NCBI GenBank assembly: GCA_016185205.1
Contig: JACPOA010000034.1
Coordinates: 62,001-126,000 of the forward strand
DNA length: 64,000 nucleotides
Direction of reading: 5' to 3'
Source: Hyphomicrobiales bacterium
GTDB taxonomy: Bacteria; Pseudomonadota; Alphaproteobacteria; Rhizobiales; Xanthobacteraceae
The notes beneath the pieces are model-generated. The model did not search any database, had not been told where the DNA came from, and saw nothing but the letters and a program-made list of their open reading frames with translations. This document shows, in pieces, positions 52,782-61,000 of the stretch (position 1 is the stretch's first letter; every line of letters starts with the position of its first letter). The position numbers were made by a program, and so were the translations under genes.

Positions 52782-54242
52782 ATGGCTTCCAATATGCATC
52801 CGAAAGACATGCGGACATGGATCGCAGAATTGGAGGAAGCCGGCGAACTCATCCGCATCGCCAAACCGGTCGACCCGCTCACGCAAATGGGTTCGCTGCT
52901 CTATCAATCGCGCGAGAAGGCGCTGTTCTTCGAAAATCTGCCGCACGGCTGGCGTTCGCTCGGCCAAGCGCCGGCGAATACCCGGCATGCGGCCATCGCC
53001 TTCGGCACCACCCAGGAAGCGATGGTGCCGTTGATCGCCGAGCGCATGGGCAAATGCATTGCGCCGGTGATGGTCGAGGATGGACCGGTTAAGGAGGTCA
53101 AGCTCGGCAAAAACGAGTTCGATCTCACGCAGCTTCCGGTGCACGTCGCCGGCCAGCGCGACGGCGGGCCGGTCTGCGGCTCCGGCCTGGTGGTGACGAA
53201 GGACCCCGACACCGGGCGGCGCAACGTGAGTTTCCATCGCCTGCAGATCAAAGGGCCGAACAAATCCGGCATTTTGCTCTACCCGCGCCACACCTGGAAG
53301 AACTACCTCAAATACCAGGCGCGCAACGAGCCGATGCCGGTGGCGATCTTCATCGGCCACTATCCGCTCTATTACGCCGCGGCGGCGACGACGGGAGCCT
53401 ATGGGCTCGATGAATTCGAGATCGCTGGCGGCTATCTCGGCGAGCCGGTGCGCCTGGTCAAATGCGAGACGGTGGATCTCGAGGTTCCGGCCGACGCCGA
53501 GATCGTGCTCGAGGGCCACATCCCGCCGCATTATCGCGAGGAGGAAGGACCGTTCTCCGAATTCCAGGACTACTACGTGACCGGCACCGGCAAGAATCCG
53601 ATCGTCGAGTACCAGTACATGACGCGCCGGCACGACGCCATTTTCAAGAATCTGCAGAACGGCTCGGAGATGGAGGGCTGCGTCTTCCATAAGGTCCCGA
53701 TGAGCGCGGCCATTTTCCGGCGGCTCAAGGATGTCGGCGGCGGGCCCATTCTGCACAATGTGATGGTGACGCCCGGCATCTTCGGACTGGTCATCCAAAT
53801 GACGCAACGCGCCTATGGCGAGGCCAAGAATCTCCTGTTGGCGGCGCTGTCTTCGGAATACCAGCATCCGAAAGTCGTCATGGCGGTCGACGCCGATGTC
53901 GACATCTTCAATCCGGCGGAGTTGATGTGGGCGCTGGCGACGCGCGTCGATCCGCACAAGGATGTGACGATCATCTCCGGCACGCATAACCATGCCATGG
54001 ATGCGAGCTTGCAGGAACTCGGCGCGCCGGGCACTCCGCTTTGGCAGCGCTTCGGCTCGAAGATGCTGATCGATGCGACGATTCCGCCGCCCGCCGACGC
54101 CGAAGCCCGCGCCATGTTCGAGCGCATCCGGCCGCATAATCCGCAGCTCCGGCTGGAAGATTTTGCTGCCGAGAGCTCGCTCGCGCTGGTTCGCTCGCTT
54201 TCCCCGATGTTCTTTGGATCGAAGCTTTTGGGGGAACGCTAA
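52782..54242 (+). CDS. UbiD-family decarboxylase
   Basis: A 486-residue prenylated-FMN-dependent (de)carboxylase. Features: KEVKLGKNEFDLTQLPVHVAG, NVSFHRLQIKGPNKSGILL, MPVAIFIGHYPLYYAAAATTG, and the conserved acidic segment EEEGPFSEFQDYYVTG that contributes to the Glu-Arg-Glu active-site set. Length matches UbiD (about 490). GGAG precedes the ATG by ten bases. Such enzymes remove or add carboxyl groups on aromatic, heteroaromatic or unsaturated acids. No UbiX-type flavin prenyltransferase is in the window. First gene of an operon with a Bug-type binding protein and an amidohydrolase. Confidence 0.92.
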   Translation: MASNMHPKDMRTWIAELEEAGELIRIAKPVDPLTQMGSLLYQSREKALFFENLPHGWRSLGQAPANTRHAAIAFGTTQEAMVPLIAERMGKCIAPVMVEDGPVKEVKLGKNEFDLTQLPVHVAGQRDGGPVCGSGLVVTKDPDTGRRNVSFHRLQIKGPNKSGILLYPRHTWKNYLKYQARNEPMPVAIFIGHYPLYYAAAATTGAYGLDEFEIAGGYLGEPVRLVKCETVDLEVPADAEIVLEGHIPPHYREEEGPFSEFQDYYVTGTGKNPIVEYQYMTRRHDAIFKNLQNGSEMEGCVFHKVPMSAAIFRRLKDVGGGPILHNVMVTPGIFGLVIQMTQRAYGEAKNLLLAALSSEYQHPKVVMAVDADVDIFNPAELMWALATRVDPHKDVTIISGTHNHAMDASLQELGAPGTPLWQRFGSKMLIDATIPPPADAEARAMFERIRPHNPQLRLEDFAAESSLALVRSLSPMFFGSKLLGER

Positions 54243-54302
54243 GTCGTGGACTATCACCGGTAATCGCGAGAATATCGCGGAACATCATGCTGGGAGGCTA
54301 AT

Positions 54303-55268
54303 ATGTTGCACCGCTGGCTTTGCGCGATTGCGCTGTTGTCGATGGGCTTGTGCTCCCAATCATCGGCGGAGACCTGGCCGACGAAGCCGATCCGGGCGAT
54401 CGTGCCCTACAGCCCGGGCAGCGCCACCGACATCATTCCGCGCACGGTTTTTGCCCAGGTCGAAAAACAGCTGGGCCAGCCGATCATCATCGAAAATCGC
54501 GACGGCGGCGCCAGCACGATCGGCACCGCGGCGGTGGCGAAATCCGAACCTGACGGATACACGTTCCTGGTCGCATCCTCCGCCTATACCACCGTGCCGC
54601 TGACGGTCGCGAACCTGCCTTATGATCCGGTGCGCGACCTCACGGCCGTGATCCCGCTGGCCAACATGGCCAACGTGCTGGTGATCTCGCCGGCGAAAGG
54701 GATCAAGACCGTCGGCGAGTTCGTCACGGCGGCGCGCGCGCAGCGCGGATCGATGAATTATGTCACGATCGGCGCGGGCAGCGCGGCCCATCTCAATTCC
54801 GAACGTTTTCGACTGGCCGCGCGTTTCGAGGCGCAGCCAATTCCCTTCAAAGGATCGCCGGCCGGGCTGACGGAGGTCGTGGCCGGACGGGTCGACTTTT
54901 ATTTCTGTCCGCTCTTGCCCGCCCTTGGACTGATTCGCGACGGCAAGTTGACGGCGCTCGCAGTCAGCAGCTCGCAGCGCGCGCCTAACCTGCCGGACGT
55001 GCCGACCACCGTCGAAGCCGGGTTTCCCAACTCCGAATATAATTTCTGGTTCGGCGTGTTTGCGCCGGCCAAGACGCCGCCGGAGATCATCCAGCGGCTT
55101 TATGAGGAGATTGCCAAGGCTTTGCAAGACCCGGGCGTGCGGGAGAAGCTGGCAAAACTCGCCGTGCAGCCGATGCCCATGACGCCGGCCCAGTTCAATG
55201 ACTACGTCCGCAAGGAGCTTGAGCAAAATGCGGCGCTCGTGAAGGCCGCCGGCATCAAACCGCAATAG
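54303..55268 (+). CDS. Bug/TctC-family binding protein, second in window
   Basis: A 321-residue periplasmic carboxylate-binding protein: signal peptide (IALLSMGLCSQSSAETWP), then PTKPIRAIVPYSPGSATDIIPR, IENRDGGASTIG and SEPDGYTFLVASS. GGGAGG precedes the ATG. Between UbiD and an amidohydrolase it probably captures the acid degraded by this operon, though Bug proteins are numerous and their partners often lie elsewhere. Confidence 0.91.
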   Translation: MLHRWLCAIALLSMGLCSQSSAETWPTKPIRAIVPYSPGSATDIIPRTVFAQVEKQLGQPIIIENRDGGASTIGTAAVAKSEPDGYTFLVASSAYTTVPLTVANLPYDPVRDLTAVIPLANMANVLVISPAKGIKTVGEFVTAARAQRGSMNYVTIGAGSAAHLNSERFRLAARFEAQPIPFKGSPAGLTEVVAGRVDFYFCPLLPALGLIRDGKLTALAVSSSQRAPNLPDVPTTVEAGFPNSEYNFWFGVFAPAKTPPEIIQRLYEEIAKALQDPGVREKLAKLAVQPMPMTPAQFNDYVRKELEQNAALVKAAGIKPQ

Positions 55269-55299
55269 CTTTCGGCGCCATCGTCCAGGGGAAACGTCC

Positions 55300-56286
55300 A
55301 TGATTGTCGACTTCCAGCACCATTTCACGCCGCGCGAATTTTTCAAGGAAGACCTGGGCAACAAACTGATCGTCACCTTCGATGAAACCGGCGCGCCGAG
55401 CTACACCTCGCACAAGATGCTGTACGATCTCGACGAGCACATCCGCATGATGGATGTGGCCGGCATCGACGCCGCCTTCCTGACCTGCGCGGCCGGCATG
55501 TGCGCCGAACTCGAAAAATCGAAATTCATCAACGACAAGGCCAAGCAGGCCGAGCGCGACTATCCCGGACGCTTCATCGGCGCCGCCCATGCCCATCCGT
55601 TGGGCGGCAAGGATGCTTTCAAGGAGCTGGCGCGCTGCGCGCATGAGCTGGGTTTTCCGGGCGTGGTCATCACGTCGGAAGCCGACGGGCTGTTCCTCGA
55701 TGCGCCGGAATTCGAGCCGTTCTGGACAGAAGCCGAGAAGCTCGGCCTGTTTGTCTTCGTGCATCCGGCGCTAAAATTGAATTTTCCGCAGCAATTTGAC
55801 GCCTACGATACGGCGCGCTCGGTCGGGCGCGAATTCTCGCTGATCATGGCGACGATTCGGCTGATCAATAGCGGCGTGTTCGACCGCCATCCGTCGCTCA
55901 TCGTGCAGATGGCGCATCTTGGCGGCGGCATCGCCTCGATGCTCGGCCGCATCCGCAGCTATCAGGACAAGGATTTCTGGGGCCTGCGCGGCAATGCCAA
56001 ACATGGCCGCACGTCCGAGAAGGACTTCGACTATTACCTGCGTAACAATATCATGTTCGACACGGCCGGCTTCTGCGGCGCGATCGGCTGCGTGCAGACC
56101 GCATTGGTGGAGATCCCGGCTGAACGCCTGGTGTTCGCCACCGACTATCCGCAGGAAATCCGCGGACGCGAAGCGGTGCGCGATTTCGTCAACGATATCC
56201 GCAAACTCGGACCGGTCGGCGAGAAAATTCTGTCGGGCAATGTCAATGTGCTGCTGAAAGGACGTTACAAGCGCCGCGCGGCATGA
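55300..56286 (+). CDS. Amidohydrolase-superfamily (ACMSD-like) protein
   Basis: A 328-residue TIM-barrel amidohydrolase_2 (PF04909) protein, the family of ACMSD and resorcylate decarboxylase. Candidate metal residues are His8 in VDFQHHFTP, His155 in FVHPAL, His206 in QMAHLGGG and Asp282 in FATDYP. The first position of the usual His-x-His is Gln6, so metal binding may differ. A purine-rich AGGGGAAAC precedes the ATG. With UbiD in the same operon, it could be a second decarboxylase or a hydrolase on the same pathway. Confidence 0.87.
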   Translation: MIVDFQHHFTPREFFKEDLGNKLIVTFDETGAPSYTSHKMLYDLDEHIRMMDVAGIDAAFLTCAAGMCAELEKSKFINDKAKQAERDYPGRFIGAAHAHPLGGKDAFKELARCAHELGFPGVVITSEADGLFLDAPEFEPFWTEAEKLGLFVFVHPALKLNFPQQFDAYDTARSVGREFSLIMATIRLINSGVFDRHPSLIVQMAHLGGGIASMLGRIRSYQDKDFWGLRGNAKHGRTSEKDFDYYLRNNIMFDTAGFCGAIGCVQTALVEIPAERLVFATDYPQEIRGREAVRDFVNDIRKLGPVGEKILSGNVNVLLKGRYKRRAA

Positions 56287-56302
56287 GTGGCGTGGCTGGA
56301 CG

Positions 56303-56635
56303 CTACGCGTTGTCGGTCACGTCCTCGTACACGTCGATTTCTACCGCTCCCGGAAACAGCGCACGCCAAGCCTGTACTATATTTTGCGTGATCGGATCGC
56401 TGGCAAGCTTCTGGCGGCCCTGTTCAATGGCTTGGTCCGCCTGATACTCGATCACCTGCAGGAACTGGACCTGATCGTCGACGTTGCGCAACAGGCGGAT
56501 CCGCACGTCGCCAAAGGCCCGATACATTGGTGCCGCATTCTTCATCATCGAGGCGACGAGCTTGGCGGCGTCCGGCGATGGCGTTTTGATCTTGACGTGC
56601 AGAATCCGGTTGGTTTTCGCTGCATCGTTGGACAT
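56303..56635 (-). CDS. Small dimeric alpha-beta-barrel-like protein
   Basis: A 110-residue protein with alternating strand/helix pattern (ILHVKIKTPSPDAAKLVASMMKN, VRIRLLRNVDDQVQFLQVIEY, VEIDVYED; partly quoted) resembling small EthD/antibiotic-monooxygenase-type dimeric barrels. No family is certain. It converges with the amidohydrolase gene and is divergent from the thioesterase gene. It could act on a pathway intermediate; that is a guess from context. Confidence 0.6.
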   Translation of the reverse strand: MSNDAAKTNRILHVKIKTPSPDAAKLVASMMKNAAPMYRAFGDVRIRLLRNVDDQVQFLQVIEYQADQAIEQGRQKLASDPITQNIVQAWRALFPGAVEIDVYEDVTDNA

Positions 56636-56748
56636 GGGATCGCCTTCTCAATTCGGGCGGAGCAGCCGCCGTTCACTGTCGTAAGCTAGACCTGCATCAG
56701 CCAAGCCGCTATTTGAATTCTGCGCAACCGGCCACAGGGATCATCGCG

Positions 56749-57207
56749 ATGAGCCAAAATCAGTTCGTTCCGCCTGACGGCGCGTTCACCCGCACGGTGC
56801 CGATCCGGTTTTCCCACTGCGACCCGGCCGGCGTCGTCTACTTCCCGCACTATTTCGACATGTTCAACGGCCTGATCGAGGATTGGTACACCGAGCAGCT
56901 TGGCGTCAATTATTCCAAGCTGATCATAAGCGATCGGCACGGTTTTCCCTATGTTCACATCGAAACCGATTTCAAGATGCCTAGCCGGATGGGCGAGCAC
57001 CTCGATCTCACGCTGCTGCTCACGCGCATTGGGCGGTCATCGTTGAGTGTTGTTATCGTGGGTCATTTGGGCGGCGTTGAGCGCTTACGCGCCCGCCTGG
57101 TCACCGCGATGACCTCGTTGGAGACGCAACGGGCCATCGAACTGCCGCAGGCCTTGCGGCAAAAATTCGAGGATTACTTGCGGCGCACGGGGCCGGCGCA
57201 AAGCTGA
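56749..57207 (+). CDS. 4-hydroxybenzoyl-CoA-thioesterase-type acyl-CoA thioesterase
   Basis: A 152-residue hot-dog-fold thioesterase. The catalytic segment RFSHCDPAGVVYFPHYFDMF with Asp25 is that of the Pseudomonas 4-hydroxybenzoyl-CoA thioesterase group (4-HBT). The ATG at 56749 is chosen over one twelve codons upstream because AGGGA precedes it. It cleaves an acyl- or aroyl-CoA to free acid. It fits a CoA-ester pathway with the ligase at 58746-60263. tRNA-Phe follows on the other strand. Confidence 0.88.
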   Translation: MSQNQFVPPDGAFTRTVPIRFSHCDPAGVVYFPHYFDMFNGLIEDWYTEQLGVNYSKLIISDRHGFPYVHIETDFKMPSRMGEHLDLTLLLTRIGRSSLSVVIVGHLGGVERLRARLVTAMTSLETQRAIELPQALRQKFEDYLRRTGPAQS

Positions 57208-57250
57208 CCTGCGCCCTTCGGGCCGCCGGCTTCGGCACTGAGGATGGTGA

Positions 57251-57326
57251 TGGTGCCCAGGGGCGGAATCGAACCACCGACACTGCGATTTTCAATCGCA
57301 TGCTCTACCAACTGAGCTACCTGGGC
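57251..57326 (-). tRNA. tRNA-Phe (anticodon GAA)
   Basis: Minus strand folds as a complete 76-base tRNA with CCA: acceptor GCCCAGG / CCTGGGC, discriminator A, D arm GCTCAGTTGGTAGAGC, anticodon stem TGCGA / TCGCA with loop TTGAAAA (GAA = Phe), T arm GGTTCGATTCC. In many Hyphomicrobiales this tRNA follows yacG at the end of the hisD block; here two ThDP-subunit genes lie between. Confidence 0.97.
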
Positions 57327-57343
57327 GCCAAGTCATCAAACTA

Positions 57344-57363
57344 GCCCGCCTAACGAGGCGGGC
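57344..57363 (-). terminator. Possible weak terminator of the ThDP operon
   Basis: GCCCGCC / GGCGGGC, a perfect 7-bp stem with a 6-base loop, lies between the ThDP beta-subunit stop and tRNA-Phe. On the minus strand it is followed by TAGTTTG, a poor T run, so read-through into the tRNA is possible. Confidence 0.4.
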
Positions 57364-57432
57364 CAGCAGAGTGCCGCGCGTTATAAAGGCTCGATTTCGC
57401 ACTGTCCAGAACGGCGCCGGGCCGGCCGAAAA

Positions 57433-58008
57433 TCATGCTTTAACCCCTAAAGCCGCGCGGAAACGCTGCTTGAGCGCGACGCCGTCGCGCAGGGGGAGCA
57501 CCCGCGGCGGCTCGGCGGCCTCGATTTTCACACGGGCGAACAGGGTGTCGTCGAAGCCCTTCAGCCTTCGGCTAAGGTCGGCGAGCGCCGCCTGGTCGCG
57601 CACGTCGAGGCAGCTGCCGATGCCGCAGGCGCCGGCCACGCTGACGAGATCGACGCCGCTCTGGGTGGCGCTCGGCTGCATGCCGGTTTCGCCATAGACG
57701 CCGTTGTCGAACACCACAATCGCCAAGTTGCGCGGTCGCTGGATGCCGATGGTGGCGAGCGCGCCCAGCCCCATCAGCATCTCGCCATCGCCGGTGATGA
57801 CCGCGACCCGCCGCGTGGGCTGCGCCAGCGCCAGGCCCAGCCCGATCATAGCGGCGCCGCCCATGGCGCCCCACAGATAAAAGTTGCGGTCATTGTCGCC
57901 GGCGGCGGCCAGATCCCAGGCGGTCGAGCCCAGCCCCGGCACCACCAGGAGATTGTCATCGCGGCCCGCGAGCAGCGTGGCCATGGCGGCGCGGCGCTCA
58001 AGGCTCAT
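57433..58008 (-). CDS. ThDP-dependent decarboxylase-like beta subunit (cofactor-binding half)
   Basis: A 191-residue protein equal to the C-terminal ThDP-binding domain of 2-oxo-acid decarboxylases: LVVPGLGSTAWDLA, GAMGGAAMIGLGLALAQP, then GDGEMLMGLGALATIG leading to VVFDNGVYGETGMQ, the GDG-x(n)-N motif. Together with the alpha gene upstream it resembles the two-subunit sulfopyruvate/phosphonopyruvate decarboxylase type. The ATG at 58008 lies in a 15-base unit repeated at the alpha stop (58022-58036), and GAAGG stands ten bases upstream. Confidence 0.88.
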   Translation of the reverse strand: MSLERRAAMATLLAGRDDNLLVVPGLGSTAWDLAAAGDNDRNFYLWGAMGGAAMIGLGLALAQPTRRVAVITGDGEMLMGLGALATIGIQRPRNLAIVVFDNGVYGETGMQPSATQSGVDLVSVAGACGIGSCLDVRDQAALADLSRRLKGFDDTLFARVKIEAAEPPRVLPLRDGVALKQRFRAALGVKA

Positions 58009-58021
58009 TTGGTCCACACCT

Positions 58022-58543
58022 TCATTTTGTCCAAACTTTTTTGCCGATGAGCTGCTGCGACAGCACCACGGCGGCGATGCGCTCGTCGCCGAAGGCCACT
58101 TGCACGGCGCGCTCGGCCGCGCCTGCCACCTCGTCGGCGTTCAGCACGCGATAGACTTCCGCTTCGCACAGCTTGAGCACCGGCTCGACGATCGATCCCA
58201 TCGGCTGCTGCCAGGGATTGAACTCCTCCCACTCGCCGCGCATCGTGATCAGCATCAGCAGCGGAAACCGGCAGGTCCTGGCAAGAGAAAGCATGTTGAC
58301 GCAATTGCCCAGCCCGCTCGACTGCATCAAAAGCGCCGCGCGCTCGCCGCCGAGCCAAGCGCCGGCCGCCAGCGCGACGCCCTCCTCCTCGGTCGTGAGC
58401 ACGACGTCGCGAATGTCCGGATCGGCGCGGCAGCGATCGATCAGCCGGGCATGGCCGGCATCGGGCACGTAGCCGACCTGGCGGATGCCGGCGCGCTTGA
58501 AGGTTTCGTACAGCCGGTCCGGCCAGTCAATTGGCGCGTTCAT
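58022..58543 (-). CDS. ThDP-dependent decarboxylase-like alpha subunit (pyrimidine-binding half)
   Basis: A 173-residue protein equal to the N-terminal domain of a 2-oxo-acid decarboxylase: YVPDAGHARLIDRC, the conserved Glu in LTTEEEGVALAAGAWLGG, LLMQSSGLGNCVNML and LITMRGEW. This matches the ComD-like alpha subunit of sulfopyruvate decarboxylases and similar enzymes. Its ATG overlaps the yacG stop (ATGA). It ends KVWTK, and an out-of-frame echo of that end follows, from a 17-base tandem duplication. Confidence 0.88.
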   Translation of the reverse strand: MNAPIDWPDRLYETFKRAGIRQVGYVPDAGHARLIDRCRADPDIRDVVLTTEEEGVALAAGAWLGGERAALLMQSSGLGNCVNMLSLARTCRFPLLMLITMRGEWEEFNPWQQPMGSIVEPVLKLCEAEVYRVLNADEVAGAAERAVQVAFGDERIAAVVLSQQLIGKKVWTK

Positions 58544-58749
58544 GATTTTTCGCCCGGCTCGCCTTCGGGCAGCCGCGTGCCGTCCTCGTCCTCATCTTCT
58601 TTCACCGGCACGGCATAGACGCCGCTGAGCCAGCGATTGAGATCTATATCGGCACAGCGCTTGGAGCAGAACGGCTTGAACGCCTGGTCCACCGGCTTGC
58701 GGCAGAGCGGACAGCGTGCGGCGGAAAGCTTGTTGTCGATTTCGTTCAT
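58540..58749 (-). CDS. yacG: DNA gyrase inhibitor / zinc-binding protein YacG
   Basis: A 69-residue protein with the YacG zinc motif CPLC (Cys13, Cys16) and FCSKRC (Cys28, Cys32) followed by DIDLNRWLSGVYAVP and an acidic tail (KEDEDEDGT). YacG binds GyrB and inhibits gyrase. Start and stop overlap the flanking genes: ATG with the acyl-CoA ligase stop and TGA with the ThDP alpha start, both ATGA. In relatives yacG follows maf directly; here an acyl-CoA ligase gene intervenes. Confidence 0.93.
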   Translation of the reverse strand: MNEIDNKLSAARCPLCRKPVDQAFKPFCSKRCADIDLNRWLSGVYAVPVKEDEDEDGTRLPEGEPGEKS

Positions 58750-60263
58750 GGCGTGCCGGTCTTTCTGGCGTCCATCGCGCGCAGTTCCGTTTTCAATATC
58801 TTGCCGTAGTTGTTTTTTGGCAGCGAGTCGACGAACACATAATCCTTCGGCCGCTTGAAACGCGCAATGCGCGCGAGACACAGCGCATCCAGTTCCGCGG
58901 CCTTGGCCTCGCCGACCACATAGGCCACCACCGCCTCGCCCCATTCGCGGTCGGGCCGGCCGATGACCGAGACCTCGCGCACTTGCGCATGGCTGAGCAG
59001 CACCTCCTCCACTTCGCGCGGATAGATGTTGGAGCCGCCCGAGATGATCAAGTCCTTGGAGCGGTCCTTGAGGTGCAGATAGCCCTCCTGGTCGAAAACA
59101 CCAACATCGCCGGTATGCAGCCAGCCGCCGCGCAGCGCCGTGCGGCTTGCTTCCTCGTTGCACCAATAGCCCGGCATCACCACCTCGCCATGGCAGAGGA
59201 TTTCGCCGGTCTCGCCGGCGGCGAGCGGCCGGTCCGCGCTATCCGCGACCACGACCTCGACGCTCGCATAGGGCTTGCCGGCGGACCCCAGGCGCTCGCG
59301 CCAGCGCGGATGGCCGCGATCGGCGATGTCTTCTTTCGACAGCGTCGTGATGGTCATCGGCGATTCGCCCTGGCCGTAGATCTGCGCCAGCCGCGGGCCG
59401 AAGCGGTCGAGCGCCGCCAGCGCGTCTTCCAGATACATCGGCGCCCCGCCCCAGATCAGCGTGCGGATGTTCGCAAGATCGCACTCGGCCGGGCAAGAGA
59501 CCAGGCGTTTGATCATGGTCGGCGCCGCGAACATGGACGCGCGCGGCCAGGCATCGATCAGGGCGAACACTTCTTCCGGCTCGAAGCCGCCGCTCTCCGG
59601 CACCACCTGCACCCCGAGCCGCGCCACGTGCGCCATGATGTAGAGCCCGGAGCCGTGACTCATCGGCGCGGCATGCAGGATCGCATCGCCCGGCGAAACG
59701 GAATCGACCTCCATGGCATAGGCCTGGCTCGCCGCCGCCAGCACGCGATGGGTGAGCATGGCGCCCTTCGGCCGTCCGGTCGTGCCGGAGGTGTAGAACA
59801 GCCAGGCGAGATCGTCGGCCGCGCGCGGCACCACCGCGATGGCATCGGCCGTAAACAGCGCCTGGTATTCGGCGCCGCCGATGGCGATCAGGCGTTCGAG
59901 ACTGTGCGGTGCGTGCGGCGCGATCACGGAATCGATGCCGGGCGAGACAAAACAGACGCGCGCACCGGAGTGATCGAGGATGTAACCGAGCTCGGCGCCG
60001 TGCAGCTTGGCGTTGGCCGGCACCGCGGCAAGACCGGCATGCCAGATGCCGTAGAGCAATTCGACGTAGTGGTGCGAGTTCTTGGCGACGATGGCGACAC
60101 GCTCGCCGGGCTTGAGGCCGAATTGCTCGCGCAAGGCGCCGGCCAGGCGCGCGGCGCGCTCCGCCAGTTGACCGTAAGTCGCCACCACACGCGTTCCGGT
60201 CGCCGCCGCCGACAGCGCCGGATAACTGCGAGCTGATTGTTCAAGCCACGACGCGATGTTCAT
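58746..60263 (-). CDS. Acyl-CoA synthetase / AMP-dependent ligase
   Basis: A 505-residue adenylate-forming ligase. AMP-binding motif YTSGTTGRPKG (residues 157-167), GGAPMY, YGQGESPMTITTLS, WLHTGDVGVFDQEGYLHLKDRSKDLIISGGSNIYPREVE (in part) and the catalytic Lys in NNYGKILKTEL near the end. It activates a carboxylic acid to its CoA thioester with ATP; the family includes malonyl-, aryl- and medium-chain ligases and the substrate cannot be fixed. It lies between maf (113 bases, with a palindromic repeat) and yacG (overlapping). Confidence 0.92.
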   Translation of the reverse strand: MNIASWLEQSARSYPALSAAATGTRVVATYGQLAERAARLAGALREQFGLKPGERVAIVAKNSHHYVELLYGIWHAGLAAVPANAKLHGAELGYILDHSGARVCFVSPGIDSVIAPHAPHSLERLIAIGGAEYQALFTADAIAVVPRAADDLAWLFYTSGTTGRPKGAMLTHRVLAAASQAYAMEVDSVSPGDAILHAAPMSHGSGLYIMAHVARLGVQVVPESGGFEPEEVFALIDAWPRASMFAAPTMIKRLVSCPAECDLANIRTLIWGGAPMYLEDALAALDRFGPRLAQIYGQGESPMTITTLSKEDIADRGHPRWRERLGSAGKPYASVEVVVADSADRPLAAGETGEILCHGEVVMPGYWCNEEASRTALRGGWLHTGDVGVFDQEGYLHLKDRSKDLIISGGSNIYPREVEEVLLSHAQVREVSVIGRPDREWGEAVVAYVVGEAKAAELDALCLARIARFKRPKDYVFVDSLPKNNYGKILKTELRAMDARKTGTP

Positions 60264-60285
60264 GGCGCGCGAATTCTATATTGGC

Positions 60286-60370
60286 GCGTGATCTTATCCG
60301 ACCTTGCTTCGCCCGCCGAAGCGGGCTTCGCGAAGGCGGGAAACCGGTGTCCACTTTTCGGGATCACGCG
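60286..60370. repeat. Palindromic intergenic repeat, copy C (complete)
   Basis: Bounded by the perfect inverted repeat CGCGTGATC / GATCACGCG; the interior is nearly identical to copy B (CTTATCCGACCTTGCTTCGCCCGCC and so on, in part). The outer ends differ from copy B yet remain paired with each other. It sits exactly between maf and the acyl-CoA ligase gene. Confidence 0.85.
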
Positions 60371-60376
60371 CGCGGG

Positions 60377-61000
60377 TCAGGTGGCGTTGAGCCAGCCGAA
60401 GCGGATCGGATAGCCCTCGCCGCCGAGCAGGCTCACGGTTTCGTATAGCGGCAGGCCGACCACGTTGGAGTAGGAGCCGACGATCTTGACCATGAAGGTG
60501 CCGGCGATGCCTTGCGCCGCGTAGCCGCCGGCCTTGCCGCGCCATTCGCCGGAGGCGAGATAGGCCTCGATGTCGTCATCCGACAGCCGCTTGAAGCGCA
60601 CGCGCGTTTCCACCAGGCGCTGGCGGAACGCCTCCTTCGGCGTGACCAGGCAGATCGAGGTGTAGACGCGGTGATTGCGGCCCGACAGCAGCCGCAGGCA
60701 TTGCGCCGCTTCGTCGAGCAGCAAGGCCTTCGGCAGGATGCGGCGGCCGACCGCCACCACGGTGTCGGCGGCCAGGATGTAGGCGCCGCGCAATTCGTCG
60801 TCGAGCCGCACATTGTCCAGCGCCGCGGTGGCCTTGGCATGCGCCAGCCGGTTGGCATAGGCGCGCGGAATCTCGCCGCGCCGTGGGGTCTCGTCGATAT
60901 CCGCGGGCTTGAGCGCGTCGGGCTCGATGCCGGCCTGATTGATCAAAGCAAGCCGGCGCGGCGAACCGGAAGCGAGCACGAATTTGGGACGGCCGATCAT
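60377..61000 (-). CDS. Maf-like nucleoside triphosphate pyrophosphatase
   Basis: A 207-residue Maf/YhdE-YceF family protein that hydrolyses non-canonical or canonical nucleoside triphosphates to monophosphates. Features: [18 protein letters not shown], the acidic [45 protein letters not shown] (in part). Length is usual. In related genomes it follows infA and precedes yacG; here infA is not seen upstream and a repeat plus acyl-CoA ligase lie downstream. Confidence 0.93.
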   Translation of the reverse strand: MIGRPKFVLASGSPRRLALINQAGIEPDALKPADIDETPRRGEIPRAYANRLAHAKATAALDNVRLDDELRGAYILAADTVVAVGRRILPKALLLDEAAQCLRLLSGRNHRVYTSICLVTPKEAFRQRLVETRVRFKRLSDDDIEAYLASGEWRGKAGGYAAQGIAGTFMVKIVGSYSNVVGLPLYETVSLLGGEGYPIRFGWLNAT

